A stretch of 64,000 nt of DNA from positions 186,001 to 250,000 of the forward strand of contig NZ_SHKR01000011.1 in the NCBI RefSeq assembly GCF_004217145.1. Reading direction: 5' to 3'. Below, in pieces: positions 1 to 8,970 of the stretch. This DNA is from Kribbella rubisoli. GTDB taxonomy: Bacteria; Actinomycetota; Actinomycetes; Propionibacteriales; Kribbellaceae. How positions within the stretch are numbered: the first letter of the stretch is position 1; each line of letters opens with the position of its first letter. The notes under the pieces are model-generated. The model had not been told where the DNA came from. It did no database searches and saw only the letters and a program-made list of their open reading frames with translations. The translations under genes were made by a program, and so were the position numbers.

Positions 1-224
1 GCATCAACTTCATGAAGAACCTGGGCCTCATGGGCGGTCTGCTGCTCGCCGCGGTCGACACCGAGGGCAAGCCGGGCGTCGCCTGGCGGGCAACGCACGG
101 TGCGAAGGCGGCGAAGCGTGAGACCAAGCGCGGCGCGAAGACCGCCAAGCGCGAGGCCAAGCACCTGGCCCGCGAAGCGAAGCAGGCCGCCAAGCTGGCG
201 AAGGCGGAGCTCCCGTTCGGCTGA
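1..224 (+). CDS. DoxX-family membrane protein, C-terminal part
   Basis: The gene enters from the left edge, so only about the last 73 codons are visible (frame beginning at position 3). The first residues include a glycine- and leucine-rich segment (GLMGGLLLAAVDTEGKPG) of the kind that ends the last membrane helix of DoxX proteins. A long lysine/arginine/alanine tail with repeated AKxxKRE units follows. DoxX proteins are small four-helix membrane proteins linked to redox or thiol stress, and many actinobacterial ones carry such a basic tail. The family is inferred from this tail alone. It is upstream of aroA with a 45-bp gap. Confidence 0.55.
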   Translation, partial: INFMKNLGLMGGLLLAAVDTEGKPGVAWRATHGAKAAKRETKRGAKTAKREAKHLAREAKQAAKLAKAELPFG

Positions 225-233
225 ATGCCCTAG

Positions 234-257
234 GCTCAGGGCTGTAGACACCTGAGC
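234..257 (+). other. small inverted repeat in the aroA leader
   Basis: GCTCAGG (234-240) and CCTGAGC (251-257) form a perfect 7-bp stem around a 10-base loop. It lies between the DoxX stop and the aroA ribosome site. It could be a weak terminator for the upstream gene or a leader hairpin. No T-tract follows. Confidence 0.3.
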
Positions 258-269
258 TGAGGGAGTGGG

Positions 270-1541
270 ATGAGCGAGCAACACGGCTGGCCGGCACCGC
301 GGGCCGAAGGTGCTGTGACCGGTACGGTCACGGTCCCCGGATCGAAGTCGATCAGCAACCGTGCCCTCATCCTCGCCGCACTCGCCGACGGCCCGTCACA
401 CCTGACCGGCCTGCTGGCGGCTCGCGACACCTCGCTGATGCGGTCCGCGCTGGTCTCGCTCGGCGTCGGCATCACCGAGAGCGGTACGACCGTCACCGTC
501 ACCCCGGGCTCGCTCAAGGGCCCGGCCAACGTCGACTGTGGTCTGGCCGGCACCGTGATGCGGTTCGTGCCGCCGGTCGCCGCGCTGGCTGACGGCGTGG
601 TGGCCTTCGACGGCGACGAGTACGCGCGGGAGCGTCCGATGGGCGTGATCCTCGGCGCGCTGCGGACCCTCGGCGTACAGATCGAGGACGGCGGCACCGG
701 GCGGATGCCGTACACGGTGTCGGGTACCGGATCGGTCCGAGGCGGAAAGGTGACGCTGGACGCGTCCGGGTCGAGCCAGTTCGTGTCGGCGTTGCTGCTG
801 GCCGGCGCGCGGTACGACGAGGGCGTCGACATCCGGCACGACGGGAAGCCGGTGCCGTCCCAGCCGCATCTGGACATGTCGGTCGGGATGCTGCGCGAGC
901 GCGGCGTCCAGGTCGACGACGCCGAGCCGAACCGGTGGGTCGTTGCCCCGGGCCCCATTCGCGCGCTGGACACGGCGATCGAGCCGGACCTGTCGAACGC
1001 GGCGCCGTTCCTGGCCGCGGCCGTCATCACCGGCGGGACCGTGACCGTCACCGGATGGCCGACCCGGACCACGCAGCCGGGCGGTCAACTGCCTGAGATC
1101 TTCACCCGCTTCGGAGCCTCGGTCACCCGGACCGACGACAGGCTCACCGTCAGCGGCACCGGCCGGGTCGCCGGTGTGGACCTCGACCTGAGCGAGGTGG
1201 GCGAGTTGTCGCCGGTGATCGCGGCGGTGGCTGCCTTCGCCGACGGGCCGTCGTACCTGCGGGGTATCGCGCACCTGCGCAACCACGAGACCGACCGGCT
1301 CGCGGGGCTCGAGACCGAGCTCAACGCGCTCGGCGGGGACGTCACGCAACTGGAGGACGGTCTGGCGATCCGGCCGAAGGCCTTGCACGGCGGGCTTTTC
1401 CACACCTACGACGATCACCGGATGGCGCACGCCGCCGCCGTACTCGGCCTGCTCGTCGACGGCCTGGAGATCGAGAACATCGGAACCACGGCGAAGACCC
1501 TGCCGGAATTCCCCGATATGTGGTCGGGGCTCGCCGGCTGA
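270..1541 (+). CDS. aroA: 3-phosphoshikimate 1-carboxyvinyltransferase (EPSP synthase)
   Basis: This cytosolic shikimate-pathway enzyme transfers the enolpyruvyl group of PEP to shikimate-3-phosphate to make EPSP. It is 423 residues, the normal length. The N-terminal [10 protein letters not shown] motif (residues 23-32, Lys26) binds substrate. Further family motifs are GLAGTVMRF near residue 91, the [13 protein letters not shown] block, and YDDHRMAHA near 385 followed by [12 protein letters not shown]. The ATG has a good ribosome site (GAGGGAG, about 6 bases upstream). The stop overlaps the rsgA start by one base, so the two are co-transcribed and probably translationally coupled. The aroA-rsgA-hisN order is common in actinobacteria. 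Confidence 0.97.
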   Translation: MSEQHGWPAPRAEGAVTGTVTVPGSKSISNRALILAALADGPSHLTGLLAARDTSLMRSALVSLGVGITESGTTVTVTPGSLKGPANVDCGLAGTVMRFVPPVAALADGVVAFDGDEYARERPMGVILGALRTLGVQIEDGGTGRMPYTVSGTGSVRGGKVTLDASGSSQFVSALLLAGARYDEGVDIRHDGKPVPSQPHLDMSVGMLRERGVQVDDAEPNRWVVAPGPIRALDTAIEPDLSNAAPFLAAAVITGGTVTVTGWPTRTTQPGGQLPEIFTRFGASVTRTDDRLTVSGTGRVAGVDLDLSEVGELSPVIAAVAAFADGPSYLRGIAHLRNHETDRLAGLETELNALGGDVTQLEDGLAIRPKALHGGLFHTYDDHRMAHAAAVLGLLVDGLEIENIGTTAKTLPEFPDMWSGLAG

Positions 1542-2554
1542 TGTCGCGGTACGACGAGGAGGCCAAGTACGACCGGCCCAAGCGCCGGACCCGGCCGCGG
1601 ACCAAGGACCGCCCCTCGTACGACGACGCCGTGATCGGGTTCGTCTTCACCCGCGACCGCGGGCGGTACGCCTGCTGGGTCGACGATCCGGACGGCGGTC
1701 GCGAGGTGACCGCGATGAAGGCCCGTCAGCTCGGCCGCACCGGCGTGATCGTCGGCGACCGGGTCAAGCTCGACGGCAACGCCACCGGTGACGAGGGCTC
1801 GCTGGCCCGGATCGTCGAGGTCCTCCCCCGTACGACGCTGTTGCGCCGCTCCGCCGATGACGACGACCCGGTCGAGCGCCCCCTGGTCGCGAACGCGGAC
1901 CAACTCGTCATCGTCGTCGCGGTGGCGAACCCCGAGCCGCGGACCGGGCTGATCGACCGCTTCCTGGTCGCGGCGTACGACGCCGGTATGCGACCGCTGC
2001 TCTGCCTGACGAAGACCGACCTGGCCGACCCGGATCCGCTGCTGTCGATCTACCGCCCGCTCGGCGTCGAGTCGGTGGCGACCCAGCAGGCTGGTGACCT
2101 GAGCAAACTCCGGGAGCAGCTCGACGACCGGACGAGTGTTCTCGTCGGCCACTCCGGTGTCGGCAAGTCCACGCTGGTCAACGGCCTGATCCCGGGTGCG
2201 GATCGGGCCATCGGCGTCGTCAACGAGGTGACCGGCCGCGGGCGCCATACGTCGACGAACACGCTCGTCCTACGCCTACCCGAGGGTGGGTGGATCATCG
2301 ACACCCCGGGCATCCGCTCCTTCGGCCTGGCCCACGTCGAGCCGGATCAGCTGATCAACGCCTTCCCGGACCTCGCGGAGATCGCCAGGACCTGCCCGCG
2401 CGGCTGTACCCATACCGCCGACGCCCCCGACTGCGCGCTGGACGAGGCCGTTGCCGCGGGCCGCGCCGATCCGGCCCGGGTCGACTCGTTCCGCCGACTG
2501 CTGGCCAGCCGCGAAGGCCGCGAGCTCCACGACGCCTCCGACGAGACTACTTAG
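1541..2554 (+). CDS. rsgA: ribosome small-subunit-dependent GTPase A
   Basis: RsgA is a circularly permuted GTPase that acts late in 30S ribosomal subunit maturation. The motif order shows the permutation: the G4-like TKTD is near residue 157, the P-loop GHSGVGKST near 203, and the G3 motif DTPG near 254. An N-terminal OB-like region precedes these. A C-terminal zinc knuckle follows (CPRGCTH, then ADAPDC). The ATG at 1541 gives 337 residues and overlaps the aroA stop as TGATG. A GTG seven codons upstream is possible but lies inside aroA. The 3' end overlaps the convergent DUF2231 gene by 8 bp. Confidence 0.95.
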   Translation: MSRYDEEAKYDRPKRRTRPRTKDRPSYDDAVIGFVFTRDRGRYACWVDDPDGGREVTAMKARQLGRTGVIVGDRVKLDGNATGDEGSLARIVEVLPRTTLLRRSADDDDPVERPLVANADQLVIVVAVANPEPRTGLIDRFLVAAYDAGMRPLLCLTKTDLADPDPLLSIYRPLGVESVATQQAGDLSKLREQLDDRTSVLVGHSGVGKSTLVNGLIPGADRAIGVVNEVTGRGRHTSTNTLVLRLPEGGWIIDTPGIRSFGLAHVEPDQLINAFPDLAEIARTCPRGCTHTADAPDCALDEAVAAGRADPARVDSFRRLLASREGRELHDASDETT

Positions 2555-3023
2555 GCGGCAGCTGGCCGCCCCAGACCGCCTTCGCGCCGGCGTCACCGGT
2601 ACGAACGGTCTGCCAGATGACGAGCACCGCGATCACGACGACGGCTGCCTGGGTGACGAGCTCCAGCGGACGGCTGTTCGTTGCCTTGTCGCCCTTCACG
2701 CCGGCCAGCAGGAGGAAGGCCGCGACGGCGACGATCGCGAAGATCAGGCAGTACCAGAACAACAGGTTGCCGCGCTTCTCGTGCAGCGCGACCGCCTTCG
2801 CCAGCGTCGGCACCGCGTTGAGGAACGCCCGGCCGCTCTCCTTCGCCACGAACGCACACACCAGCGCCCCGACGCCGAGGATCAGAGCCGGCCAGCGCAG
2901 CAGCCGGCGCCATTTCGGCACCACGGCGAACGCGATCAAGGTCAGCGCGGCCACCGGTAGCAGCACCACGGTCAGATGGATCACCAGCACGTGTAGCGGC
3001 AGGTCCCCGAAGCGCTCGAACAT
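2547..3023 (-). CDS. DUF2231 four-helix membrane protein
   Basis: A 158-residue integral membrane protein with four hydrophobic segments (about residues 10-32, 40-60, 85-108 and 122-142). The N-terminal segment LPLHVLVIHLTVVLLPVA and the later AVALHEKRGNLLFW stretch match the DUF2231 family, where conserved histidines in the helices suggest a redox or heme-related role. The function is unknown. The ATG at 3023 is preceded by GGAGG at 7 bases. The gene is divergent from hisN and overlaps the 3' end of rsgA. Confidence 0.8.
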   Translation of the reverse strand: MFERFGDLPLHVLVIHLTVVLLPVAALTLIAFAVVPKWRRLLRWPALILGVGALVCAFVAKESGRAFLNAVPTLAKAVALHEKRGNLLFWYCLIFAIVAVAAFLLLAGVKGDKATNSRPLELVTQAAVVVIAVLVIWQTVRTGDAGAKAVWGGQLPPK

Positions 3024-3171
3024 GGACAGGCCTCCATGGCAGTCGTATGACGTGGTCAGACACTAATGGCACGTTCAACGACCTCGTTCGGTTCAATCTG
3101 CGCCGCAACCGATCCGCAACACTTCGCGGACGGCTGAACCGCTCGAGCGGCGCTCAGGTTAGCCTTCCGGC

Positions 3172-3951
3172 ATGCCTTCGCACACGGATGACCTGCGGCT
3201 CGCCCACATCCTGGCCGACGATGCGGACTCGACCACGATGGACCGCTACAAGGCGCTCGACCTGCACGTGGCCACCAAGCCCGACCTCACCCCGGTGAGC
3301 GAATCGGACAAGAAGGTCGAAGATGTGATGCGCAAGACGCTCTCCCGGGCCCGGCCGCGGGACGCGTTCGTGGGCGAGGAGGACGGCACCAGCGGCTGGG
3401 GCGTACGCCGCTGGGTGGTCGACCCGATCGACGGCACCAAGAACTACATCCGCGGCGTCCCCGTCTGGGCGACGCTGATCAGCCTGATGATCGAGGACCA
3501 GGTCGTCGTCGGCGTGGTCTCCGCCCCCGCGCTCCAGAAGCGCTGGTGGGCGTCGTACGGCGACGGCGCCTGGACCGGCCGCGCGCTGCACTCGTCGCAG
3601 CCGTGCCGGGTCAGCGACGTGAGCAAGATCGAGGACGCCTCGCTGTCGTACGCGTCGCTCAAGGGCTGGGAGAAGCTCGGCAAGAAAAACCAGTGGGCCG
3701 ACCTGATGGACTCGGTCTGGCGGACCCGCGCGTACGGCGACTTCTGGTCGTACATGCTGGTCGCCGAAGGTGCGGTCGACATCGCCGCGGAGCCGGAGCT
3801 CAACCTGTACGACATGGCCGCGCTGGCCATCATCGTCGACGAGGCCGGCGGCAAGTTCACGTCGGTCGAAGGCGCTCCGGGCCCCAACGGCCCCAACGCC
3901 GTAGCCACCAACGGCCGCTTGCACGACGAGGTCCTCAAGCGCCTCGAGTAA
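3172..3951 (+). CDS. hisN: histidinol-phosphatase, inositol-monophosphatase family
   Basis: A Mg-dependent phosphatase of the IMPase fold, 259 residues. The metal-binding residues are visible: GEEDG near residue 67, DPIDGTKNYIRG near residue 84, and the C-terminal AEPELNLYDMAAL block with its conserved aspartate. In actinobacteria the member beside aroA and rsgA is usually HisN, which dephosphorylates L-histidinol phosphate. Assignment within the family rests on that context, and an inositol or adenosine bisphosphate phosphatase cannot be excluded. A structured terminator follows the stop. Confidence 0.85.
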   Translation: MPSHTDDLRLAHILADDADSTTMDRYKALDLHVATKPDLTPVSESDKKVEDVMRKTLSRARPRDAFVGEEDGTSGWGVRRWVVDPIDGTKNYIRGVPVWATLISLMIEDQVVVGVVSAPALQKRWWASYGDGAWTGRALHSSQPCRVSDVSKIEDASLSYASLKGWEKLGKKNQWADLMDSVWRTRAYGDFWSYMLVAEGAVDIAAEPELNLYDMAALAIIVDEAGGKFTSVEGAPGPNGPNAVATNGRLHDEVLKRLE

Positions 3952-3952
3952 T

Positions 3953-4032
3953 GCGAGGGGATATCCCCTGGCATGAGGGGTTCTCCCCTGGTGTACCAAC
4001 GGAGAACCCACAACGCGAGGGGATATCCCCTG
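3953..4032. terminator. triple palindrome terminator between convergent genes
   Basis: An 18-base unit (GCGAGGGGATATCCCCTG) occurs twice, at 3953-3970 and 4015-4032, and each copy contains the perfect palindrome AGGGGATATCCCCT. Between them sits AGGGG-TTCT-CCCCT (3976-3989). Part of it (GGGTTCTCC, 3978-3986) also pairs with GGAGAACCC (4001-4009) around an inner TGGT/ACCA hairpin. The region separates hisN from the convergent sigma factor gene, so a bidirectional terminator is likely. The mutually exclusive pairings are unusual. Confidence 0.65.
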
Positions 4033-4038
4033 AGCGGA

Positions 4039-5262
4039 TTAGGTGGACGTGTCGATTCTGCGGTGCAGGAACTGCGCTTCGACGGGGTTGCTGGTGAAGG
4101 CCAAGGCTTCCTCGTAGGCCACTCGGGCCTCGTTGGTGCGGCCCAGGCGGCGGAGGAGTTCGGCGCGGGTGGAGGCCAGATACGGGTACGTCGTCAGCGC
4201 CGGGTCGTCCGGTAGTTGATCGAGGGCCGCGGCGGGACCGGCTACGTAGCTGAGCGCCACCACCCGGTTCAACGCCACCACCGGAGACGGCCAACGCTCG
4301 AGCAGTACGTCGTACAGCTCAAGGATCTCGCCCCAGTCCGTATCCTCCCAGCGCGTCGCCTCCGCATGGACCGCTGCGATCGCGGCCATCACCGCGAACC
4401 GCCCGACGGTCGCCCCCGCTTCCGGCCGGGCGGCCAGTGCCTCCGGCACCAGCTCCAGCCCTTCGGCGATCAGTCCCCGATCCCACCGCGACCGGTTCTG
4501 GTCCTCCATCAGCACCAAGCGGCCGCCCTCGACCCGCGCTCCCTCTCGCGCCTGCGTGAGCAACAGGAGCGCGAGCAGACCCGCCGTCTCCGCGCTGTCC
4601 GGCAGCAGCATCCGCATCATCCGCGCCAGGTCGATCCCCCGCCGGGCGAGGTCCGGCCGGGTCAGCTCATCGCCGTCCGCTGCTGTGTGCCCTGCCGTGT
4701 ACACGAGGTGCACCACGTCGAGCACGGCCTCGATGCGCTCCGGGAGTTCCGGCGTACGGGGAATGCGGTAGGGGATGCCCGACCGCGAGATCTTCTGTTT
4801 GGCGCGGGTGATGCGGGCCTGCATCGTGGCTTCCTTGACCAGGAACGCCTTGGCGATCTCGGCCGACGACAACCCGCACACCAGCCGCAGTGTCAGTGCG
4901 ACCTGGGCTTCCTGCGCCAGGGCCGGGTGGCAGCACGTGAACACCAATCGCAACCGGTCGTCCGGAAACGTCCCGTCCGGAACGTCTTCGACCGGCACCA
5001 GCAACGGCAGCTTCCGGCGAGCCACGTCGGCCCGCCGCCTCAGCTCCAGCGCCCGCCGCGTGGCGACGGTCGTCAACCATGCGCCTGGCTTTCGCGGTAC
5101 GCCCTGTTCCCGCCAGTGCACCAGCGCCTTCGCGTACGCGTCCTGTACACAGTCCTCGGCCAGGTCCAGGTCCGCGGCGACGCGTGCGGTCGCGGCGAGC
5201 ACGGAGGCCCACTCGTCACTGTGAGCCTCCGCCACTGCCTGCAGAACCTGATCAACCACCAT
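4039..5262 (-). CDS. ECF42-type RNA polymerase sigma factor with long C-terminal extension
   Basis: A 407-residue extracytoplasmic-function sigma factor. Residues about 1-170 hold sigma regions 2 and 4 (LAEDCVQDAYAKAL and the recognition region LSSAEIAKAFLVKEATMQAR). The remaining 230 residues are an alpha-helical extension (DUF6596/TPR-like) ending in an ALxxRPSPVVALNRVVALS-type segment typical of ECF42. This family is known to lack an anti-sigma factor and to be controlled through its extension, usually beside DGPF/YCII genes. The YCII gene here lies immediately upstream. The ATG at 5262 overlaps that gene by 11 bp, which indicates translational coupling. A longer start at 5289 lies deeper inside the YCII gene and is less likely. 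Confidence 0.88.
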   Translation of the reverse strand: MVVDQVLQAVAEAHSDEWASVLAATARVAADLDLAEDCVQDAYAKALVHWREQGVPRKPGAWLTTVATRRALELRRRADVARRKLPLLVPVEDVPDGTFPDDRLRLVFTCCHPALAQEAQVALTLRLVCGLSSAEIAKAFLVKEATMQARITRAKQKISRSGIPYRIPRTPELPERIEAVLDVVHLVYTAGHTAADGDELTRPDLARRGIDLARMMRMLLPDSAETAGLLALLLLTQAREGARVEGGRLVLMEDQNRSRWDRGLIAEGLELVPEALAARPEAGATVGRFAVMAAIAAVHAEATRWEDTDWGEILELYDVLLERWPSPVVALNRVVALSYVAGPAAALDQLPDDPALTTYPYLASTRAELLRRLGRTNEARVAYEEALAFTSNPVEAQFLHRRIDTST

Positions 5263-5599
5263 TGACCAGCGGGCGGACCTCGACACCACCCATCGGCGAC
5301 GGCACCTGCTTGGCGATCGCGAGCGCGTCGTCCAGGTCGGCCGCCTCGATGATGTAGTACCCGCCCATCACTTCCTTGGTCTCGGCGAAGACGCCGTCGG
5401 TGACGACGTACCCGCCGTTGCCGTCGGAACGGATCGAGGTCGCGGTCTCACTCCCGTCGAGCTGCCCGCCGCCGCGGATCGCGGATCCGTTGGCCTCGGC
5501 AAACGCTTGATGGTTCTTGTGGTTCTGCTCCATCACCGATCCGTCGTCCGCGGCCCACTTCGCCTCGTCGTCGTAGATCATCACCAGGTACTTGCCCAC
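5252..5599 (-). CDS. YCII/DGPF-domain protein
   Basis: A 115-residue protein beginning MGKYLVMIYDDEAKWA, a typical YCII (DGPF) opening. It carries GYYIIEAADLDDALAIAKQVP and ends in the conserved VEVRPL segment. These dimeric ferredoxin-like proteins are of uncertain enzymology and are the usual neighbours and targets of ECF42 sigma factors. The start is GTG at 5599 with AGGTGA 7 bases upstream. It is the first gene of the two-gene unit and is divergent from the M16 peptidase pair. Confidence 0.85.
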   Translation of the reverse strand: MGKYLVMIYDDEAKWAADDGSVMEQNHKNHQAFAEANGSAIRGGGQLDGSETATSIRSDGNGGYVVTDGVFAETKEVMGGYYIIEAADLDDALAIAKQVPSPMGGVEVRPLVNGG

Positions 5600-5714
5600 T
5601 CGGGGTCACCTCTCTCGTCCGCTGCCGGTTACAGCATCTACCACTCCGATGCGCGACCCGAGCCGGAATCGACACGACCTGCCGCGAATTTCGCGAGCAC
5701 GTATGGTGGCCGGT

Positions 5715-7013
5715 ATGCCCTTGACGTACCCCATCGCGGAGCAGACGCTCGACAACGGCCTCCGGGTCGTCGTGAGCTCGGACCGTGCCGTCCCGATCGT
5801 CGCCGTCAACCTCTGGTACGACGTCGGGTCGCGCCATGAACCACCGGGTCTGACCGGGTTCGCGCACCTCTTCGAGCACCTGATGTTCCAGGGGTCGCGC
5901 AACGTCGCGTCCGGTCAGCACTTCAGCCTGCTGGAGACCGCCGGCGCCAGCCTGAACGCGAGCACGTTCTTCGATCGCACCAACTACTTCGAGTCGCTGC
6001 CCAGCGGCGGTCTCGACCTCGCGCTGTGGCTCGAGGCGGACCGGATGGGCTACCTGCTCGACGCGGTCAACCAGGAGAACCTCGACAACCAGCGCGACGT
6101 GGTGAAGGAAGAGAAGCGACAGAGCTACGACAACCGCCCGTACGGCGATTCGTACGAGCGGCTCGTCCGGCTCGCGTTCCCCGAGGGCCACCCGTACGCG
6201 CATATGACGATCGGGTCGATGGCCGACCTCGACGCCGCCTCGCTCGAGGACGTGCACGCGTTCTTCCGCAAGTACTACGGCCCGAACAACGCCGTCCTGA
6301 CGATCGTCGGAGACGTGTCCGAGGACGACGCGTTCGACGCCGCCAAGCGGTACTTCGGCCACCTGCCCGCGATCCCCACCCCGCCGCCGGCTCCGGACGG
6401 GACGATCGGGCCGATGACCGACGTACAGCGTGACGACGTGGAGTCCGACGTACCGTCCGACCTGATCACGATGATGTTCCGGCTGCCGGTCGACGGTACG
6501 CCGGAGCTCGACGCGGCCGGGCTCGCGCTCGACATCCTCGCGGCCGGGCAGAGCGGCCGGCTGAACCGGCGGCTGGTCCGCGACGAGCAGATCGCGCAAT
6601 CGGTGTCCGGCGGCGCGCTGCCGCTGATCGGTGGCGTCTCGTTCGGCACGCTGACCGGGATCGCGTCGGACGGCATCGATCTGCAGAAGGTCGAGGACGC
6701 ACTGCTCGAGGAGATCGAGAAGCTGGCCACCGAGGGCGTCTCATCGGAGGAGCTGGCCACTGTGCAGGCGCAGGCCGAGCGGGACTGGCTGGAGCAGCTC
6801 GCCACGTGCGCCGGCCGGGCCGACGAGATCTCGCATCACGCATTGCTGTTCGGCGACGCGAACCGGATCAACAACCGCATCGACCAGGTCAAGGCCGTGA
6901 CCGTCGAGCAGGTGCAGGCGGCCGCCTCGAAGTGGGTCCGAGCGGCCGGACGGGTGCAGGTCAGCTACCGCCGTCAGGAGTCCGCGGCATCCACGGCAGG
7001 AGAGCAGGAATGA
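5715..7013 (+). CDS. M16-family zinc metallopeptidase, catalytic subunit
   Basis: A pitrilysin/processing-peptidase-like protein of 432 residues. The inverted zinc motif HLFEH is at residues 51-55, with the distal glutamate in the DVVKEEKRQSYDNRP stretch about 76 residues later, so it should be active. The C-terminal half carries the second M16 domain with the SGRLNRRL substrate-binding segment. The ATG at 5715 was chosen because similarity to the family begins at once, although an in-frame ATG at 5703 is possible. Its stop overlaps the next M16 gene by 4 bp. The pair probably forms an alpha/beta heterodimer like mitochondrial processing peptidase. No signal peptide is seen. Confidence 0.92.
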   Translation: MPLTYPIAEQTLDNGLRVVVSSDRAVPIVAVNLWYDVGSRHEPPGLTGFAHLFEHLMFQGSRNVASGQHFSLLETAGASLNASTFFDRTNYFESLPSGGLDLALWLEADRMGYLLDAVNQENLDNQRDVVKEEKRQSYDNRPYGDSYERLVRLAFPEGHPYAHMTIGSMADLDAASLEDVHAFFRKYYGPNNAVLTIVGDVSEDDAFDAAKRYFGHLPAIPTPPPAPDGTIGPMTDVQRDDVESDVPSDLITMMFRLPVDGTPELDAAGLALDILAAGQSGRLNRRLVRDEQIAQSVSGGALPLIGGVSFGTLTGIASDGIDLQKVEDALLEEIEKLATEGVSSEELATVQAQAERDWLEQLATCAGRADEISHHALLFGDANRINNRIDQVKAVTVEQVQAAASKWVRAAGRVQVSYRRQESAASTAGEQE

Positions 7014-8359
7014 GTCAGGTTCTGACCACCCCACCGGCAGTCGGCGCACCGCGTCCGTGGAAGTTCCCGGAGGCCGTGACCACGCGGACCAGCGTCGGTG
7101 CGCCGGTGCACGTCTTCGACCGCCCCGGGCAGTATGTCGCCACCGTGCGCGTCACGATCGCGATGCCGTTGATCGCGGAGCCACGTGAGCTCGAAGGCGT
7201 CGCGACGATCATGTCGCGGACGCTCGACGAGGGCACCGAGCTGCATTCGGCCAACGAGTTCGCGGCCGCGTTGGAGCGGCACGGAGCGGCGTACGGCGTG
7301 GATGTCAGCTCGGACGCGCTGCACGTGGAGATCTCCGTGCCGGTGTCGCATCTCGCGCCGGCCGTCGCGCTGCTCGCCGAGGCGATCACGCGGCCCGCGT
7401 TCAACCAGGCCGATGTCGGCCGGCACGTGACGATCCGGCTCGGCGAGATCAACCAGGAGCGCGCCAACGCCGGGTACCGGGCGCGCGAGGCGTTCGCATC
7501 GCATCTGTTCGACTCGGCGACGCGTCGTTCCCGCCCGACCGCGGGTACGCCGGACACGATCCGGCCGCTGACGAACGTCGAGGTCGCGGACTTCTACCGC
7601 CGGAACATCGGGCCGGAGCGGGCCGAGATCCTCTTCGCCGGCGACGCGACCGGGGTCGACGCGGCCGCGATCATCGACGAGGCCTTCGCGGGTTGGACCT
7701 CCGGCGCGGGACCGGTGGGCGAGACGCCAGAGCCGATCTACCTTCCGGGCAACCGGGTCGTGCTCGTCAACCGGCCGGGCTCGGTGCAGAGCCAGCTGCT
7801 GATCGGGTGCGCCGGTCCGGATCGGCGGGACCCGGGCTGGGGTTCGGCCGCGGTCGCGAACCACGTGGTCGGCGGGACGATCACCTCCCGCGTGGACACC
7901 GTGCTGCGCGAGGAGAAGGGCTACACGTACGGCACGCGGACCAGCTTCGCCGCGCCGCGCAAGGGCGGGACCTTCAGCCTCGGCGGCGCCGTACGCACCG
8001 AGGTGACCGGCGCCGCCATCGGTGACGCGCTCCGGATCCTGCGCGAGGCCCGCGACGGCCTCACCGAGCAGGAGGTCCAGGAGGCGAAGGACAGCCTGAT
8101 CCGCACCGCTCCCCTGCGCTACGAGCAGGCTGATTCGGTCGCCCAGCAGGTCGGCAGCAACATCGCCAACGGCGTACCGATCGACTTCGCCGACACCTAC
8201 CTGAGCCAGATCGCAGCAACCACCGCCGCCGAGGCGACCGACGCCTACCGCCGCTACGTCGGAACCAACGGTCTACTGGTCGTGATCGTAGGAGAAGCCA
8301 AGGACGTCCGCCCCCAACTGGAGGGCCTCGACCTCGGCGACCTGATCGACCTGGGCTGA
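7010..8359 (+). CDS. M16-family peptidase homologue, non-catalytic partner
   Basis: A 449-residue M16 protein without the HxxEH zinc motif: the matching region reads MSRTLDEGTELHSANEFA. It retains the C-terminal domain, including the LREEKGYTYGTRT segment that supplies the arginine and tyrosine used for substrate binding in two-gene M16 systems. It is therefore the expected inactive subunit. The ATG overlaps the catalytic gene's stop (ATGA). A strong hairpin follows the stop. Confidence 0.9.
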   Translation: MSQVLTTPPAVGAPRPWKFPEAVTTRTSVGAPVHVFDRPGQYVATVRVTIAMPLIAEPRELEGVATIMSRTLDEGTELHSANEFAAALERHGAAYGVDVSSDALHVEISVPVSHLAPAVALLAEAITRPAFNQADVGRHVTIRLGEINQERANAGYRAREAFASHLFDSATRRSRPTAGTPDTIRPLTNVEVADFYRRNIGPERAEILFAGDATGVDAAAIIDEAFAGWTSGAGPVGETPEPIYLPGNRVVLVNRPGSVQSQLLIGCAGPDRRDPGWGSAAVANHVVGGTITSRVDTVLREEKGYTYGTRTSFAAPRKGGTFSLGGAVRTEVTGAAIGDALRILREARDGLTEQEVQEAKDSLIRTAPLRYEQADSVAQQVGSNIANGVPIDFADTYLSQIAATTAAEATDAYRRYVGTNGLLVVIVGEAKDVRPQLEGLDLGDLIDLG

Positions 8360-8366
8360 GCTTCGT

Positions 8367-8397
8367 CCTCTGCCCCGGGACACGTCCGGGGCAGAGG
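8367..8397. terminator. strong bidirectional hairpin terminator
   Basis: CCTCTGCCCC (8367-8376) pairs perfectly with GGGGCAGAGG (8388-8397), and GGAC/GTCC extends the stem inside. The hairpin lies 8 bases after the M16 pair and 10 bases before the end of the convergent CBS gene, so it serves both. No T-tract is present, as is common in GC-rich actinobacteria. Confidence 0.75.
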
Positions 8398-8406
8398 GTC
8401 TTCGGG

Positions 8407-8832
8407 TCAGCTGCTGATGTAGTTGGAGAGTTGTTCCGTCTCGAACTCGAGTTCGCCGATCCGGGACTTGACCACGTCGCCGATGCTGACCAGCCCGGCG
8501 AGGTTGCCGTCGACAACGACCGGGACGTGCCGGATCCGGCGGTCCGTCATCAGTCGCATCAGGTTGTCGATCAGGTCGTCCGGCGTACAGGTGTGTACCT
8601 CGGCCGTCATGATCGCGCTCACGCGCACGTCGCCCGCGTCCGGCGTACCGTTCCAGAGCCGCACAACGTCACGCTCCGACACGATCCCGGACACCGTCGA
8701 CCCGTCCGCACTGACCACCACCGCGCCGATGTTCTTCTCGGCCAGCAGTGCGAGCAGCTCGGTGACAGTGGCTTCTGGGGAGATGGTGACGACCTGATTG
8801 CCCTTACCGCGCAGTACGTCATTGATCTTCAC
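8407..8832 (-). CDS. CBS-domain pair protein
   Basis: A 141-residue protein made almost entirely of two CBS domains (about residues 8-62 and 75-130). Recognisable elements are GAVVVSADGSTVSGIVSERDVVR in the first and RIRHVPVVVDGNLAGLVSIGDVV in the second. Such Bateman modules bind adenosine nucleotides and act as energy or ligand sensors. The partner is unknown. The start is GTG at 8832, preceded by AGGAGG at 4 bases. A longer reading frame upstream has no ribosome site. Confidence 0.88.
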   Translation of the reverse strand: MKINDVLRGKGNQVVTISPEATVTELLALLAEKNIGAVVVSADGSTVSGIVSERDVVRLWNGTPDAGDVRVSAIMTAEVHTCTPDDLIDNLMRLMTDRRIRHVPVVVDGNLAGLVSIGDVVKSRIGELEFETEQLSNYISS

Positions 8833-8911
8833 GGAGCCTCCTGCAGATCGAGGACCAATACCCCAAGGTAGCGGCATTCCCCCCATCACACCCAGTGACA
8901 ACGAAGGACAT

Positions 8912-8949
8912 GTAGGTGCAGAGGATTACCTACGCAGCCTGCGTATAGT
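8912..8949 (+). promoter_or_regulatory. overlapping inverted repeats and possible -10 before the GyrI-like gene
   Basis: GTAGGT (8912-8917) pairs with ACCTAC (8928-8933). TACGCA (8931-8936) pairs with TGCGTA (8940-8945). A TATAGT hexamer (8944-8949) could be the -10 box of the downstream gene. A regulator binding site is plausible, but no good -35 is visible. Confidence 0.4.
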
Positions 8950-8970
8950 CGAGCGACGAAGGAGGCGAGC

